Under the pieces are notes generated by a model, which saw nothing but the letters and a program-made list of their open reading frames with translations, was not told the origin of the DNA and made no database searches. Below, piece after piece: positions 42,138 to 52,272 of a DNA stretch of 64,000 nt. Within the stretch, counting starts at the first letter, position 1. Each line of letters starts with the position of its first letter. Both the position numbers and the translations under genes were made by a program. The stretch comes from Pseudomonadota bacterium (GTDB taxonomy: Bacteria > Pseudomonadota > Gammaproteobacteria > Steroidobacterales > Steroidobacteraceae), in NCBI GenBank assembly GCA_021798335.1, contig JAJZMI010000110.1, positions 1-64,000 of the forward strand, read 5' to 3'.

Positions 42138-44357
42138 ATGAATGCCGATTCGATCCTCGAGCCCCTGAACGCGGCGCAGCGCGCCGCCGTGACCGCACCC
42201 CTCGGACCTGCGCTGGTGCTGGCCGGCGCCGGCAGCGGCAAGACGCGCGTGCTGACCCACCGTATCGCGTGGCTGATCCGCGCGCACGATGTCTCGCCCC
42301 ATTCGATTCTGGCGGTGACCTTCACCAACAAGGCCGCCGGGGAGATGCGCTCGCGCGTCGAGGGCCTGCTCGGTATGCCGCCGGGGGTGTTGTGGATCGG
42401 CACGTTCCATGGGATCGCGCACCGCCTGCTGCGACGGCACTGGCGCGAGGCCGGGCTCATCGAGAGCTTCCAGATCCTCGATGCGGAGGATCAGCAACGC
42501 CTGATCAAGAAGCTACTCAAAGCCGAGCAGCTCGACGAGACCCGCTGGGCGCCGCGCGAGATCCAGTGGTTCATCAATTCGAACAAGGACGAGGGCCGCC
42601 GGCCGCGGAGCCTCAAGGCCGGCAACGATCCGACCCGCGCGCAGATGATCCGGCTGTACACGCTGTACGAGGAAGCGTGCGCGCGCAGCGGAGTCGTCGA
42701 TTTCGCCGAGCTGCTGCTGCGCTCGTTCGAGCTCTGGCGCGATCAGCCGGCGATCCTGCAGCACTACCGCCAGCGCTTTCGGCACGTGCTGGTCGATGAG
42801 TTCCAGGACACCAATACCATCCAGTACGCATGGCTGAAGCTATTGGTCGGCTCGGAATCCTGCCCGTTCGTCGTCGGCGACGACGATCAGTCGGTCTATG
42901 GCTGGCGGGGCGCGCGCGTGGAGAATCTGCAGCAGTTCGGGCGTGATTTCCCGGCCGTCAGTCTGTTCCGTCTGGAGCAGAATTACCGCTCCACCGGCGC
43001 AATACTCGCCGCCGCGAACGGGCTGATCGCCAACAACGCCGGGCGGCTCGGCAAGACGCTGTGGACGAGTGGCGCGCAGGGTGAGCCGATCCGGCTGTAC
43101 GCCGCCTTCAATGAGCGCGACGAGGCCGAGTTCGTCTGTCAGCGCATCCGCGAGCACGTCGCGCACGGCGGGGCGCACCGCGATGCCGCCATCCTGTACC
43201 GCTCGAACGCTCAGTCGCGCGTGTTCGAGGAAATCTTCCTTGCCGCCCGCATGCCCTACCGCGTGTACGGCGGATTGCGCTTCTTCGAGCGCGCCGAGAT
43301 CAAAGACGCGCTGGCGTATCTGCGTCTGCTCGTCAATCGTCGCGACGACGCGTCGTTCGAGCGGGTGGTGAATCTGCCGACCCGTGGTATCGGCGCCAAA
43401 AGCCTCGACATCGTGCGCGCCGCGGCGCGCGCGGGCGGCACCTCCCTGTGGGAAGCCACCGGCGCGTGCCTGGGTGAAGCCCTGGGGGCGCGGGCATCGG
43501 TCGCAATGCGCGGATTCATGGAGCTGATCGAGCGGCTCGCCGAGGAAGTCACCGGGCTCGCCCTGCATGAGCAGGTCGACCGCATGCTCGCCGCGACGGG
43601 TTTGATCGAATTCCACCAGCGCGACAAGGCCGACCGGGGTGAGGCGCGCGTCGAGAACCTCGAGGAATTGGTCAGTGCGGCGCGCGGCTTCGGTACCGAG
43701 CGGCTCGAGACCGAGCTGCCGCCGCTCGAGGCGTTTCTCGCGCACGTGACGCTCGAGTCCGGCGAGGGACAGGCGGATGCATGGGAGGATTGCGTGCAGA
43801 TGATGACGCTGCACACGGCGAAAGGCCTGGAATTCCCCATCGTGTTCCTGTGCGGCATGGAGGACGGTCTGTTTCCTCACCAGCGCTCGATCGCAAATCT
43901 CGAGGGACTGGAGGAAGAGCGCCGACTCTGTTACGTCGGCATGACTCGGGCGATGCGGCAGCTGTATCTCACTTACGCGGAACAGAGGCGGCTGCACGGC
44001 ATCGACAGTTTCAGCCAGCCGTCGCGGTTCATCAAGGACACGCCGGAAGATCTCATCGAAGAGGTCCGGCCGCGCTTGCACGTCAGCCGACCGGTGGCGC
44101 CCGGCCGCTTCGCCCGGGAGGCGGGCGCCGAGCACGCGCCGCCGCGCCGCCGCGCCGGATACGCCTCGCGCATGCTCCGTGACGAGCCCTCGGTTCCCGG
44201 GATGCGGCTCGGGGCCCGCGTCCGGCACGGCAAGTTCGGCGAGGGCGTGATTCTGAACCTCGAGGGCACGGGGCCGCAGGCGCGTGTGCAGGTGAACTTC
44301 GAGCGCCAGGGCACCAAGTGGCTGGTGATGCAATACGCCAATCTAGAGCCCTTATGA
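42138..44357 (+). CDS. uvrD: DNA helicase II
   Basis: A superfamily 1A 3'-5' helicase for nucleotide-excision and mismatch repair. The 739-residue protein has Walker A AGAGSGKT, motif Ia TFTNKAAGEM, motif II DEFQDTN, motif III GDDDQSVYGWRGA, motif IV LEQNYRST, motif V TLHTAKGLEFP and motif VI YVGMTRA. The C-terminal 50 residues (VRHGKFGEGVIL and KWLVMQYANLE) form the Tudor-like domain typical of UvrD/PcrA, which excludes Rep. The stop overlaps trkA by ATGA. Confidence 0.95.
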   Translation: MNADSILEPLNAAQRAAVTAPLGPALVLAGAGSGKTRVLTHRIAWLIRAHDVSPHSILAVTFTNKAAGEMRSRVEGLLGMPPGVLWIGTFHGIAHRLLRRHWREAGLIESFQILDAEDQQRLIKKLLKAEQLDETRWAPREIQWFINSNKDEGRRPRSLKAGNDPTRAQMIRLYTLYEEACARSGVVDFAELLLRSFELWRDQPAILQHYRQRFRHVLVDEFQDTNTIQYAWLKLLVGSESCPFVVGDDDQSVYGWRGARVENLQQFGRDFPAVSLFRLEQNYRSTGAILAAANGLIANNAGRLGKTLWTSGAQGEPIRLYAAFNERDEAEFVCQRIREHVAHGGAHRDAAILYRSNAQSRVFEEIFLAARMPYRVYGGLRFFERAEIKDALAYLRLLVNRRDDASFERVVNLPTRGIGAKSLDIVRAAARAGGTSLWEATGACLGEALGARASVAMRGFMELIERLAEEVTGLALHEQVDRMLAATGLIEFHQRDKADRGEARVENLEELVSAARGFGTERLETELPPLEAFLAHVTLESGEGQADAWEDCVQMMTLHTAKGLEFPIVFLCGMEDGLFPHQRSIANLEGLEEERRLCYVGMTRAMRQLYLTYAEQRRLHGIDSFSQPSRFIKDTPEDLIEEVRPRLHVSRPVAPGRFAREAGAEHAPPRRRAGYASRMLRDEPSVPGMRLGARVRHGKFGEGVILNLEGTGPQARVQVNFERQGTKWLVMQYANLEPL

Positions 44358-45724
44358 AGATCCTGATTCTCGGCGCCGGACAGGTGGGCCGCACCGTCGC
44401 GCGGCACTTCTCGCGCGAAGAAGCCAATGACGTGACCATCGTCGACAACGATGTGGACGTGCTGCGCGACATCCAGGATCGCCTCGACGTGCACACGGTA
44501 GCGGGCAACGCGGCTCATCCAAACGTCCTCGAAGCCGCCGGCGCCGATGAAGCGGACCTGCTCGTCGCACTCACGAACAGCGACGAAGTCAACATGGTGG
44601 CCTGTGAAGTCGCCTTCCGGCTGTTCCGCACGCCGACCAAGATCGCCCGCATCCGGTCTCCCGAGTACACCTCCCGTCCTCAGCTGTTCAGCGAGCAGGC
44701 CATCGCCGTCGATGTATTCATCAGTCCCGAACAGCTCGTGACCGAGTATCTCGAGCGGCTGATCCAGAACCCCGGAGCGCTGCAGGTGCTGGACTTTGCA
44801 GGGGGGAAAGTATGCCTCGCCGCGGTGCATGCCGGACAGGGCGGTCCGCTCGTCGGACACGCGTTGCGCGTCCTCGGTGAGCACCTCGAATCTACAGAGG
44901 TGCGTGTCGTGGCGATTTACCGCGGTGGCCGCAATGTCGTTCCCGACGGCGATACGATCATCCAGGCGGACGACGAGGTATTCTTCCTCGCCGCCCGCGA
45001 TGACGTGCGGCGTGTCATCGGTGAGCTGCGCGCTGACGATTCACGCGCACACCGCGTGCTCATTGCCGGCGGCGGAAATATCGGACGGCTTCTGGCGCGC
45101 TCGCTCGAGCGCTCCGCGCAGGTCAAGCTGATCGAGCACGATCCGGAGCGCGCGCGCCGGGCGTCCGAACAGCTCGAGAACACCATCGTGCTGGCTGGAG
45201 ACGCGGCCGACGAAGAGCTGCTCATCGAGGAGAACATCGACAGCACCGATGTGTTCGCCGCGATCACAAACTCGGAGGAGGCCAACATTCTGTCGGCCAT
45301 GCTCGCCAAACGGCTTGGCGCGGCCAGAGTCATGGCGCTGGTGAACAGGCCGTCCTACGCGGACCTCATCGAGAGCGGCAGCATCGACGTGGCGATCGTG
45401 CCGCAGAACATCACCATCGGTTCCCTGCTTGCGCACGTGCGGCGCGGCGATGTGGTGCGGGTGCATTCCCTGCGGCACGGCGCCGCGGAAGCGATCGAAG
45501 CAGTCGCGCGCGGCGAGCAACACAACTCAGGTGTGATCGGGCGGACTGTGCAAGAGATCGAGCTGCCGGAGGGGGCCGCAATCGGCGCGATCGTGCGCGG
45601 CGAGGAGGTGATCATGGCGCATCACGACGCCCGCGTTCAGCCGAACGATCATCTGATTCTGTTTCTCGCCGACCGGCGTCACATCGACGCGGTCGAGCGC
45701 CTGTTCACGCGGGTCGCTCCCTAG
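44354..45724 (+). CDS. trkA: Trk potassium uptake system, NAD-binding regulatory subunit
   Basis: A cytoplasmic gating subunit that binds nucleotides and opens the TrkH channel. The 456-residue protein holds two RCK_N/RCK_C repeats. The first Rossmann motif is ILGAGQVGRTVA with the acidic IVDND strand; the second is IAGGGNIGRLLA with LIEHD. Each repeat is followed by a C-terminal ligand-binding domain. It starts on the uvrD stop (ATGA) and precedes trkH by 11 bases, so trkA-trkH are co-transcribed and coupled to uvrD. Confidence 0.95.
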   Translation: MKILILGAGQVGRTVARHFSREEANDVTIVDNDVDVLRDIQDRLDVHTVAGNAAHPNVLEAAGADEADLLVALTNSDEVNMVACEVAFRLFRTPTKIARIRSPEYTSRPQLFSEQAIAVDVFISPEQLVTEYLERLIQNPGALQVLDFAGGKVCLAAVHAGQGGPLVGHALRVLGEHLESTEVRVVAIYRGGRNVVPDGDTIIQADDEVFFLAARDDVRRVIGELRADDSRAHRVLIAGGGNIGRLLARSLERSAQVKLIEHDPERARRASEQLENTIVLAGDAADEELLIEENIDSTDVFAAITNSEEANILSAMLAKRLGAARVMALVNRPSYADLIESGSIDVAIVPQNITIGSLLAHVRRGDVVRVHSLRHGAAEAIEAVARGEQHNSGVIGRTVQEIELPEGAAIGAIVRGEEVIMAHHDARVQPNDHLILFLADRRHIDAVERLFTRVAP

Positions 45725-45735
45725 ACCTGCATCGC

Positions 45736-47187
45736 ATGCTCGGCATCCTCTATTTCCTGGGACTGATCCTCTCCGCGTTCGGTCTGGTCTACCTGCTGCC
45801 CATCGCCTGTTCCCTTGCCACGGGCGACGGTCTGTGGCCGACGTTCCTGATCTGTGCCGCCCTGACGGTATGCGTGGGCGCGGCGGTCTCGGTGCTCACC
45901 TTCCGGTTCCGGCGCGAGTTGAAGCCGCGCGATGGTTTCATGCTGATGACGCTCGGCTGGATTCTGATCGCCGTCGTGGCGACCCTGCCGCTGCTCATGG
46001 CGATGCCCGGACTCACCTTCAGTCGCGCGCTGTTCGAGACGATGTCGGGTCTGACGACGACGGGCTCGACCGTGCTCACCGGCCTGGGCTCGCTTGCGCC
46101 GTCGCTGAATTTCTGGCGCTGTTCGCTCATCTGGGTGGGCGGTCTGGCGGTGATCGTGGTGGCCATGGGCGTGATGCCGCTGCTCGGGATCGGCGGCATG
46201 CAGCTGCACAAGGCCGACGCGCCCGGCCCGGTGAAGGATCAGAAGCTCGAGCCGCGCATCACCGAGGCGGCGCGCTCGGTGTGGCTGGTCTATGTGCTGC
46301 TCACCATCGCCGGCATCGTCGGTCTGCGCATCAGCGGCATGAACTGGTTCGACGCGATCTGCAACGCGTTCTCGGCGGTCGCGCTCGGCGGGTTCTCGAC
46401 GCACGACGCGAGCATCGGCTATTTCCATTCGGCAGCGGTGGATCTGGTGCTGATGGGACTTATGCTGGCGGCCTCGATAAACTTCACGCGCCATTTCGTG
46501 GCGCTGCGCCGCCTGACGCTCAGGCCGTACCGCAACGATCCGGAATTCAAGGCGATGGCCATCGTGCTGTCGCTCAGCGTGTTTGGCATTGCCGTGCTGC
46601 TGGCGGTCGATCACGTGTTCCCGTCTTTCAATACCGCGTTGCGCTATTCGGCGTTCAATGTCATCTCGATGGCGACCACGACCGGGTGGGTGACGGTGCG
46701 CAACGGCTTCAGCCGCTGGCCGGTGTTCGCGCCGATCTGGATGCTGTTTCTTTCCGGATTCGTCTGCAGTACCGGCACCACCGGCGGGGGCATCAAGATG
46801 TTCCGCGCTCTGGTGTTGACTCGCGAGGCCGAGCGCGAGCTGAAATTGCTGGTGCATCCCAGCAGTGTCGCACCCGTGCGCGTCGGCGGGCGACCGATTC
46901 CGGAGCGCATCGCCGCCGCGGTGCTGGCATTCGTCTTTCTCTATTTCATGGCGGTGGTGCTGCTGGTGTTCGCGATGCTGCTCACCGGCATGGGCTTCTC
47001 TCCCGCCTTCCGCGTGATCGTGGCGTGTATCAACAATACCGCTTACGGCTTGCCCGGTCAGGCGGCGTGGACCCTGCACGGGCTCGGCACGGCGCAGATC
47101 TGGATCTGTACCACCGCGATGCTGCTCGGGCGACTGGAGATCTTCAGCGTCATCGTGCTGTTCACACGGACCTTCTGGCGCAAGTGA
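45736..47187 (+). CDS. trkH: Trk potassium uptake protein, membrane channel subunit
   Basis: The K+-conducting subunit of the Trk system. The 483-residue membrane protein has four pore-loop repeats. Filter segments are SGLTTTGSTV, AVALGGFSTHD, SMATTTGWVTV and, in the fourth repeat, NNTAYGLPGQ. The first three are normal; the fourth departs from the usual NxGPGLG. Membrane helices and the conserved CSTGTTGGGIKMFR and MLLGRLEIFSV segments are intact. It is convergent with pyrF, 13 bases apart, with no terminator seen. Confidence 0.93.
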   Translation: MLGILYFLGLILSAFGLVYLLPIACSLATGDGLWPTFLICAALTVCVGAAVSVLTFRFRRELKPRDGFMLMTLGWILIAVVATLPLLMAMPGLTFSRALFETMSGLTTTGSTVLTGLGSLAPSLNFWRCSLIWVGGLAVIVVAMGVMPLLGIGGMQLHKADAPGPVKDQKLEPRITEAARSVWLVYVLLTIAGIVGLRISGMNWFDAICNAFSAVALGGFSTHDASIGYFHSAAVDLVLMGLMLAASINFTRHFVALRRLTLRPYRNDPEFKAMAIVLSLSVFGIAVLLAVDHVFPSFNTALRYSAFNVISMATTTGWVTVRNGFSRWPVFAPIWMLFLSGFVCSTGTTGGGIKMFRALVLTREAERELKLLVHPSSVAPVRVGGRPIPERIAAAVLAFVFLYFMAVVLLVFAMLLTGMGFSPAFRVIVACINNTAYGLPGQAAWTLHGLGTAQIWICTTAMLLGRLEIFSVIVLFTRTFWRK

Positions 47188-47200
47188 TCCCGGTTCTTGC

Positions 47201-48037
47201 TCAGCGCGCCATCCGCGAGCGGTGCGCGTTGATCTGTGCGCGCAGCGTCTCGGCCGCCGCACGGGCGGCCGCCGCGAAATCATCGCCGCTCGAGGCATAG
47301 AGGATGCCTCGCGAGGAGTTGACGATCAGCCCGGCGCCCGCGGCGGTCTGGCCGTTGCGCACCGCCGCCCCCACGTCGCCGCCCTGCGCGCCGACTCCCG
47401 GCACCAGCAGCGGCATGTTGCCGACGAGGGAGCGCACTTCCGCGAGCTCCTGCGGATACGTTGCGCCGACCACCAGCAGGCAGTTGCCGCGGACGTTCCA
47501 TTCGCGTGCCGCGAGCTCGGCCACGATGTGATAGAGCCGCCGCCCGGCGGCGTCCACCGTCAGATCCTGCAAGTCCCGGGCGCCGGGATTGGAGGTCCGG
47601 CACAGAACGATCACGCCCCGGTCCGCGCGCTGGAGAAACGGCTCGAGGGAGTCGGCGCCGAGGTACGGATTGACCGTGACGGCGTCGGCCTCGTACCGCT
47701 CGAAGGCTTCGATCGCATAGCGCTCAGCGGTATTGCCCACGTCGCCTCGCTTGGCGTCGAGGATCACCGGCAAGTCGGGGTAGGCGGTGTGGATGTACTC
47801 GATGGTCCGCTGCAGCTGATCCTCGGCCTCGTAGGCGGCGTAATGCGCGAACTGCGGCTTGAACGCACAGACGAGATCGGCGGTGGCGTCGATGATCGCC
47901 TTGTTGAACTGAAAGATGGGCGACGCTTGCGCCGCAATCCGTTGCGGAAAGCGCTCGATCTCCGGGTCGAGCCCCACGCACAGCAGCGAGTCACTGCGCG
48001 CCCAGCTGCGCTCGAGCCGCTCGATGAAAGCGCTCAT
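47201..48037 (-). CDS. pyrF: Orotidine 5'-phosphate decarboxylase
   Basis: It converts OMP to UMP, the last step of de novo pyrimidine synthesis. The 278-residue protein belongs to the longer, type-2 subgroup. The catalytic lysine block is [17 protein letters not shown], preceded by [10 protein letters not shown] and followed by [26 protein letters not shown] is the phosphate loop. Its ATG overlaps the mnmG stop (ATGA), so the two are translated together, an unusual pairing of pyrimidine synthesis with tRNA modification. Confidence 0.94.
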   Translation of the reverse strand: MSAFIERLERSWARSDSLLCVGLDPEIERFPQRIAAQASPIFQFNKAIIDATADLVCAFKPQFAHYAAYEAEDQLQRTIEYIHTAYPDLPVILDAKRGDVGNTAERYAIEAFERYEADAVTVNPYLGADSLEPFLQRADRGVIVLCRTSNPGARDLQDLTVDAAGRRLYHIVAELAAREWNVRGNCLLVVGATYPQELAEVRSLVGNMPLLVPGVGAQGGDVGAAVRNGQTAAGAGLIVNSSRGILYASSGDDFAAAARAAAETLRAQINAHRSRMAR

Positions 48038-49962
48038 GCGACGCGCGAGCCCGCGCCCGGAGCGCGCTTCTTCAGGTGTACCAGGAGCAGGGAGAGCGCG
48101 GCGGGCGTCACGCCGGGCACGCGGCCGGCCTGCCCGAGTGTCGCCGGGCGGTATTCGTTCAGCCGCACGCGCACCTCGTGCGAGAGCCCGGCGATCTGCG
48201 CGTAATCGATGTCTTCGGGCAATCGGGTCTCCTCATTGCGGCGCTGCCGCGCCACCTCTTCGAGCTGACGCTCGATGTAGCCGGCGTACTTCGCCAGCGC
48301 CTCTACCTGGACACTGAGCTGCGCGGCGATCCGCTCGTCGGCTTCTTCCGCAGACGCGTCTCCCGCGTGCGGTGCGGCGATCTCGAGCAGCGTGCCGTAT
48401 GCGACTTCGGGCCGGCGCAGCAGCTCGAATGCCGACACGTCGCGCGCCAGAGATGCCCCCAGCACGCGCGCCGACCACTGTGCCTCCAGATCCGCCGGAT
48501 GGATACGCAGCGCCCGCAGGCGCTCGACCTCGCCGTCGATGCGCCGCCGTTTGGCCTCGAAAAAGCGCCAACGCTCATCGTCTACCAGCCCCAGGGTACG
48601 GCCGACCGGCGTCAGCCGCGCATCGGCATTGTCTTCGCGCAGCAGCAGGCGGTGCTCGGCCCGGCTGGTGAACATGCGGTACGGCTCGCGCGTGCCGCGC
48701 GTCACCAGGTCATCGACCAGGACGCCGAGATAACCGTCGCTGCGCCCGGGAATCCACGGCTCCGCCTCGCGCAGCGCGAGCGTGGCATTGATGCCGGCGA
48801 GCAGGCCCTGCGCGGCGGCCTCCTCGTAGCCGGTCGTGCCGTTGATCTGTCCGGCGAAGTACAGGCCATTCACTGCGCGCGTCTCCAGCGACGGGCGCAG
48901 ATCGCGGGGATCGAAGAAGTCATACTCGATGGCGTAGCCGGGCCGCGTCACATGGGCGTTCTCGAAGCCCGGAATGCTGTGCACCAAGGCGATCTGCACG
49001 TCGAACGGCAGGCTGGTGGAGATGCCGTTGGGATAAATCTCGTGCGTCGTCAGGCCCTCGGGCTCGACGAAGATCTGATGCGAGGCGCGGTCGGCGAAGC
49101 GCGCCACCTTGTCCTCGATCGATGGACAGTAGCGCGGACCCACGCCCTCGATCAGGCCGGTGAACATCGGTGAGCGATCGCTCGCCGCGCGGATGATGGC
49201 GTGCGTCTGTTCGGTCGTGTGGGTGATGTGGCAGGGCACCTGCGGCGGATGTTCGGCCGCGCGGCCGAGGAAGGAGAAGACCGGCAGCGGCTGGTCGCTG
49301 TGCTGCACGGTCATCACGCTGTAATCGATGGTGCGCCCGTCCAGGCGCGGAGGGGTACCCGTCTTCAGGCGGCCGACGCGCAGCGGCAGCTCGCGCAGGC
49401 GTGCCGCCAGGCGGTTGGACGGGGCATCGCCTGCCCGGCCTCCCGCGTGGTTGTCGAGTCCAACGTGGATGCGTCCGCCGAGGAACGTGCCCACCGTCAA
49501 CACCACGCGCGGCGCCTCGAACACGATGCCGGTCGCGGTGACGATTCCGCGGACCGACTCACCGTCGAGCAGGAGGTCGGCCACCTCCTGTTGAAAGACC
49601 GAAAGGCGCGGCTCCGCCTCGATCCGCGCGCGGATCGCCTGCTTGTACAGCTGCCGGTCGGCCTGCGCGCGTGTGGCGCGCACCGCGGGCCCCTTGCTGC
49701 CGTTGAGCGTGCGGAACTGGATGCCGGCACGGTCGGTCGCGCGGGCCATCGCGCCGCCGAGCGCGTCGATCTCGCGCACCAGGTGGCCTTTGCCGATGCC
49801 CCCGACCGCCGGGTTGCAGCTCATCTGCCCCAGCGTCTCGATATTCTGCGTCAGCAGCAGGGTGCGCGCCCCCATGCGCGCGGCCGCCAGCGCAGCCTCC
49901 GTGCCGGCATGACCGCCGCCGATTACGATGACCTGGAACGTCTGGGCGAATCGCATTGACAT
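48034..49962 (-). CDS. mnmG: tRNA uridine 5-carboxymethylaminomethyl modification enzyme, FAD subunit
   Basis: With MnmE it installs the cmnm5 group at U34 of tRNAs read by two-fold degenerate codons. The 642-residue protein has the FAD motif [12 protein letters not shown] near the N-terminus, [16 protein letters not shown], and [16 protein letters not shown]. The redox cysteine segments and the helical C-terminus (EIAQ-type binding to MnmE) follow. The start is MSMRFAQ or, two codons on, MRFAQ. Elsewhere mnmG often neighbours rsmG/parAB; here it is followed only by pyrF. Confidence 0.95.
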   Translation of the reverse strand: MSMRFAQTFQVIVIGGGHAGTEAALAAARMGARTLLLTQNIETLGQMSCNPAVGGIGKGHLVREIDALGGAMARATDRAGIQFRTLNGSKGPAVRATRAQADRQLYKQAIRARIEAEPRLSVFQQEVADLLLDGESVRGIVTATGIVFEAPRVVLTVGTFLGGRIHVGLDNHAGGRAGDAPSNRLAARLRELPLRVGRLKTGTPPRLDGRTIDYSVMTVQHSDQPLPVFSFLGRAAEHPPQVPCHITHTTEQTHAIIRAASDRSPMFTGLIEGVGPRYCPSIEDKVARFADRASHQIFVEPEGLTTHEIYPNGISTSLPFDVQIALVHSIPGFENAHVTRPGYAIEYDFFDPRDLRPSLETRAVNGLYFAGQINGTTGYEEAAAQGLLAGINATLALREAEPWIPGRSDGYLGVLVDDLVTRGTREPYRMFTSRAEHRLLLREDNADARLTPVGRTLGLVDDERWRFFEAKRRRIDGEVERLRALRIHPADLEAQWSARVLGASLARDVSAFELLRRPEVAYGTLLEIAAPHAGDASAEEADERIAAQLSVQVEALAKYAGYIERQLEEVARQRRNEETRLPEDIDYAQIAGLSHEVRVRLNEYRPATLGQAGRVPGVTPAALSLLLVHLKKRAPGAGSRVA

Positions 49963-50021
49963 AGTGTAGTGCAGCCTCGGGGCCGGCCCAAACGGCGCGG
50001 CCGCGGTCCCTGTATTACATT

Positions 50022-51521
50022 ATGATGCGTGTCGTGGTGCGAAGTGGATCGCGATTTCCGACCCTGGCTCTGATCGCCGCGAGCGCACTGGTCTCGGCCG
50101 CTCCGGCGGCGGCACATCTGGCGCTCGCGCCGTGCGAGCTGCGCTCGAGCGGCGATCTGATGCTGGTCAAGGCTGAGTGCGGCCGGCTGCCGGTGGCGCA
50201 GAATCCGGCCGATCCGCACGGCCGGCGGATCGATCTGGCCGTGGCCGTGGTGCCGGCGGTGCGCACCGTGCCGCGGCCCGATCCGCTGTTCGTCCTGGCC
50301 GGGGGCCCCGGCGAGGCGGCCACCACATTCTATGCCGGCGTCGCGAGCGCCTTCGCCCCGATCCATCGCGACCGCGACATCGTGCTGGTCGATCAGCGCG
50401 GTACCGAGGGCTCGAACGCGCTCGATTGCCCTGCGACCCGGCGCGGCCGGCACGCTGACGCCGGACCGCCGACTCGCGCGCAGATCGTCGCGGCCACCGA
50501 GCAATGTCTGCGCCTGCTGCGCAAGCACGCGCACGTGCGCGATTACACGACCGGCCTGGCCGTGGGCGATCTGAATCGCGTGCGCGTCGCGCTCGGGTAC
50601 CGCAAGATCGATCTGTATGGCTCGTCCTACGGCACCGTGGTCGCGCAGGAGTACCTGCGGCGCTTCCCGCGGCACGTGCGCACCATGATTCTCGACGGCG
50701 TGGTGCCGCCGCAGGTGCCGATCGGCGCGCTGAGCGCGCTCAGCGCGCAGCGGGCCGTCGAGCGCATATTCGCCGATTGCGCCGCCGCGACCGCTTGCCG
50801 GGCCCGCTTCGGCAATCCTGTGGTGACCTACCGTCATGTCATGTCCACTCTCGAGGCGCATCCGGTCGAGGTGACCGTCGCGGATCCGACCCGCGGCACG
50901 CCGGTCTCGCTGCGCCTGGGTACCTACCAGCTCGGGCAGGTGCTGCGCCTGGCCAGCTATACCCCGGCGCTCGCGGCGCTCCTGCCGCTCGATCTGCATG
51001 CGGCGGCGGCCGGAAATTACCGGCCGCTGGCCGGGCAATACCTGTTCATCGACCGGGTGTACAGCCACGCAATCGCCGTGGGTATGAACAATTCCGTGGT
51101 CTGCTCTGAGGACGTGCCTTTCTATCATGTCACCGCGCGGCAGCGCGCCGCGATGCACCGTACCTTTCTCGGCACGGCGCCGCTGCGGGAGCTGAGAACA
51201 GTGTGCAAGCTCTGGCCGAAAGGGCCGGTGGCCGCTGATTTTCACGCCCCCCTGCACTCGGATGTGCCCGTGCTGCTGCTGTCGGGCGGCAACGATCCGA
51301 TTACCCCGCCGCGGTATGCGCGGCTGGTCGCGCGAGGCTATCCGCACAGCCTGAGTGTCGTGGTGCCGCAAGGCGGTCACGGCCAGTTGATGGATCCCTG
51401 CATGGACAAGGTAATGGCGCAATTCGTGCAGCGCGCGTCGGTGGCGGGACTGAATGTGGCGTGCGTTCACGCGGTGCGTCCCATGCCGTTCTTCCTTACC
51501 CTGAACGGGCCCGGGCCGTGA
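50022..51521 (+). CDS. Exported alpha/beta-hydrolase, TAP-like (tripeptidyl aminopeptidase family)
   Basis: A 499-residue secreted serine hydrolase. A Sec signal (ALIAASALVSAAPAAAH) precedes the fold. FVLAGGPGEAA is the oxyanion loop typical of proline iminopeptidase/TAP proteins, and VDQRGTEGSNALDC follows. The nucleophile elbow is YGSSYGTVVAQ, the acid is in SGGNDPITPP and the base in GGHGQLMDPC. Most of these act as exopeptidases on short peptides; the substrate is not evident. The gene stands divergent from mnmG and ends 13 bases before the ABC transporter pair. Confidence 0.85.
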   Translation: MMRVVVRSGSRFPTLALIAASALVSAAPAAAHLALAPCELRSSGDLMLVKAECGRLPVAQNPADPHGRRIDLAVAVVPAVRTVPRPDPLFVLAGGPGEAATTFYAGVASAFAPIHRDRDIVLVDQRGTEGSNALDCPATRRGRHADAGPPTRAQIVAATEQCLRLLRKHAHVRDYTTGLAVGDLNRVRVALGYRKIDLYGSSYGTVVAQEYLRRFPRHVRTMILDGVVPPQVPIGALSALSAQRAVERIFADCAAATACRARFGNPVVTYRHVMSTLEAHPVEVTVADPTRGTPVSLRLGTYQLGQVLRLASYTPALAALLPLDLHAAAAGNYRPLAGQYLFIDRVYSHAIAVGMNNSVVCSEDVPFYHVTARQRAAMHRTFLGTAPLRELRTVCKLWPKGPVAADFHAPLHSDVPVLLLSGGNDPITPPRYARLVARGYPHSLSVVVPQGGHGQLMDPCMDKVMAQFVQRASVAGLNVACVHAVRPMPFFLTLNGPGP

Positions 51522-51534
51522 GTGGCGTGCCGGC

Positions 51535-52272
51535 ATGATCGAGGCGCGCGCACTCATCAAGCGCTTCGGCACGCTCACTGCGGTCGATGGCGTGTCGCTG
51601 CGGGCGGCCGACGGTTGCGTCACCGGGCTGCTCGGGCCGAACGGCGCGGGCAAGTCGACCACATTGCGCATCCTGTACACCGTGTTGACGCCGGATGGCG
51701 GCGAAGCGTGGATCGACGGCGCAAGCGTTCTTGCCCAGCCGCTCGAGGCGCGCCGGCGGATGGGCGTGCTTCCGCACGGCGCCGGGGTTTATCCAAACCT
51801 GACGGCGCGCGAGAATATCGAGTACTTCGGGGCGCTGCACGGGCTGCCGCGCACCGCGCGCCGTGCGCGCGCGGCGGAGCTCATCGCGCGGCTGGAGATG
51901 GAGCCCTTCGCCGATCGCCCGGCCAAGGGGTTCTCCCAGGGGGAGCGCGTCAAGACCGCGCTGGCGCGGGCGCTGGTGCATCAGCCGCGCAATGTGCTGC
52001 TCGATGAGCCGACCAATGGCCTGGATGTCATGGCCGTGCGCACGTTGCGCCGGCTGCTCGGCGAGCTGCGCGACGAGGGCCACTGCATCCTGTTCTCGAG
52101 CCACGTCATGCAGGAAGTTGCCGCGCTGTGTGACGACGTGATCGTCATCGCCGGCGGCAGGGTCGTCGTCCAGGCCGGGCCCGACGAGCTCAAGGCGCGC
52201 GCCGGCACGGCCTCGCTCGAGGAGGCGTTCGTTCGCCTGATCGATCCGGACGGTGCGGGGGGCGGCCCGTGA
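51535..52272 (+). CDS. natA: ABC transporter ATP-binding protein, NatA-like
   Basis: A 245-residue ATPase of an ABC-2 type exporter. Walker A is GPNGAGKST (34-42), the signature is FSQGERVKTALARAL (a variant of LSGGQ), Walker B is NVLLDEPTNGLD, and the switch histidine follows in SSHVMQE. It overlaps the permease gene by ATGA-like coupling (52269-52272). Sodium export (NatAB) is suggested by the permease family; the ion or substrate is unproven. Confidence 0.85.
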   Translation: MIEARALIKRFGTLTAVDGVSLRAADGCVTGLLGPNGAGKSTTLRILYTVLTPDGGEAWIDGASVLAQPLEARRRMGVLPHGAGVYPNLTARENIEYFGALHGLPRTARRARAAELIARLEMEPFADRPAKGFSQGERVKTALARALVHQPRNVLLDEPTNGLDVMAVRTLRRLLGELRDEGHCILFSSHVMQEVAALCDDVIVIAGGRVVVQAGPDELKARAGTASLEEAFVRLIDPDGAGGGP

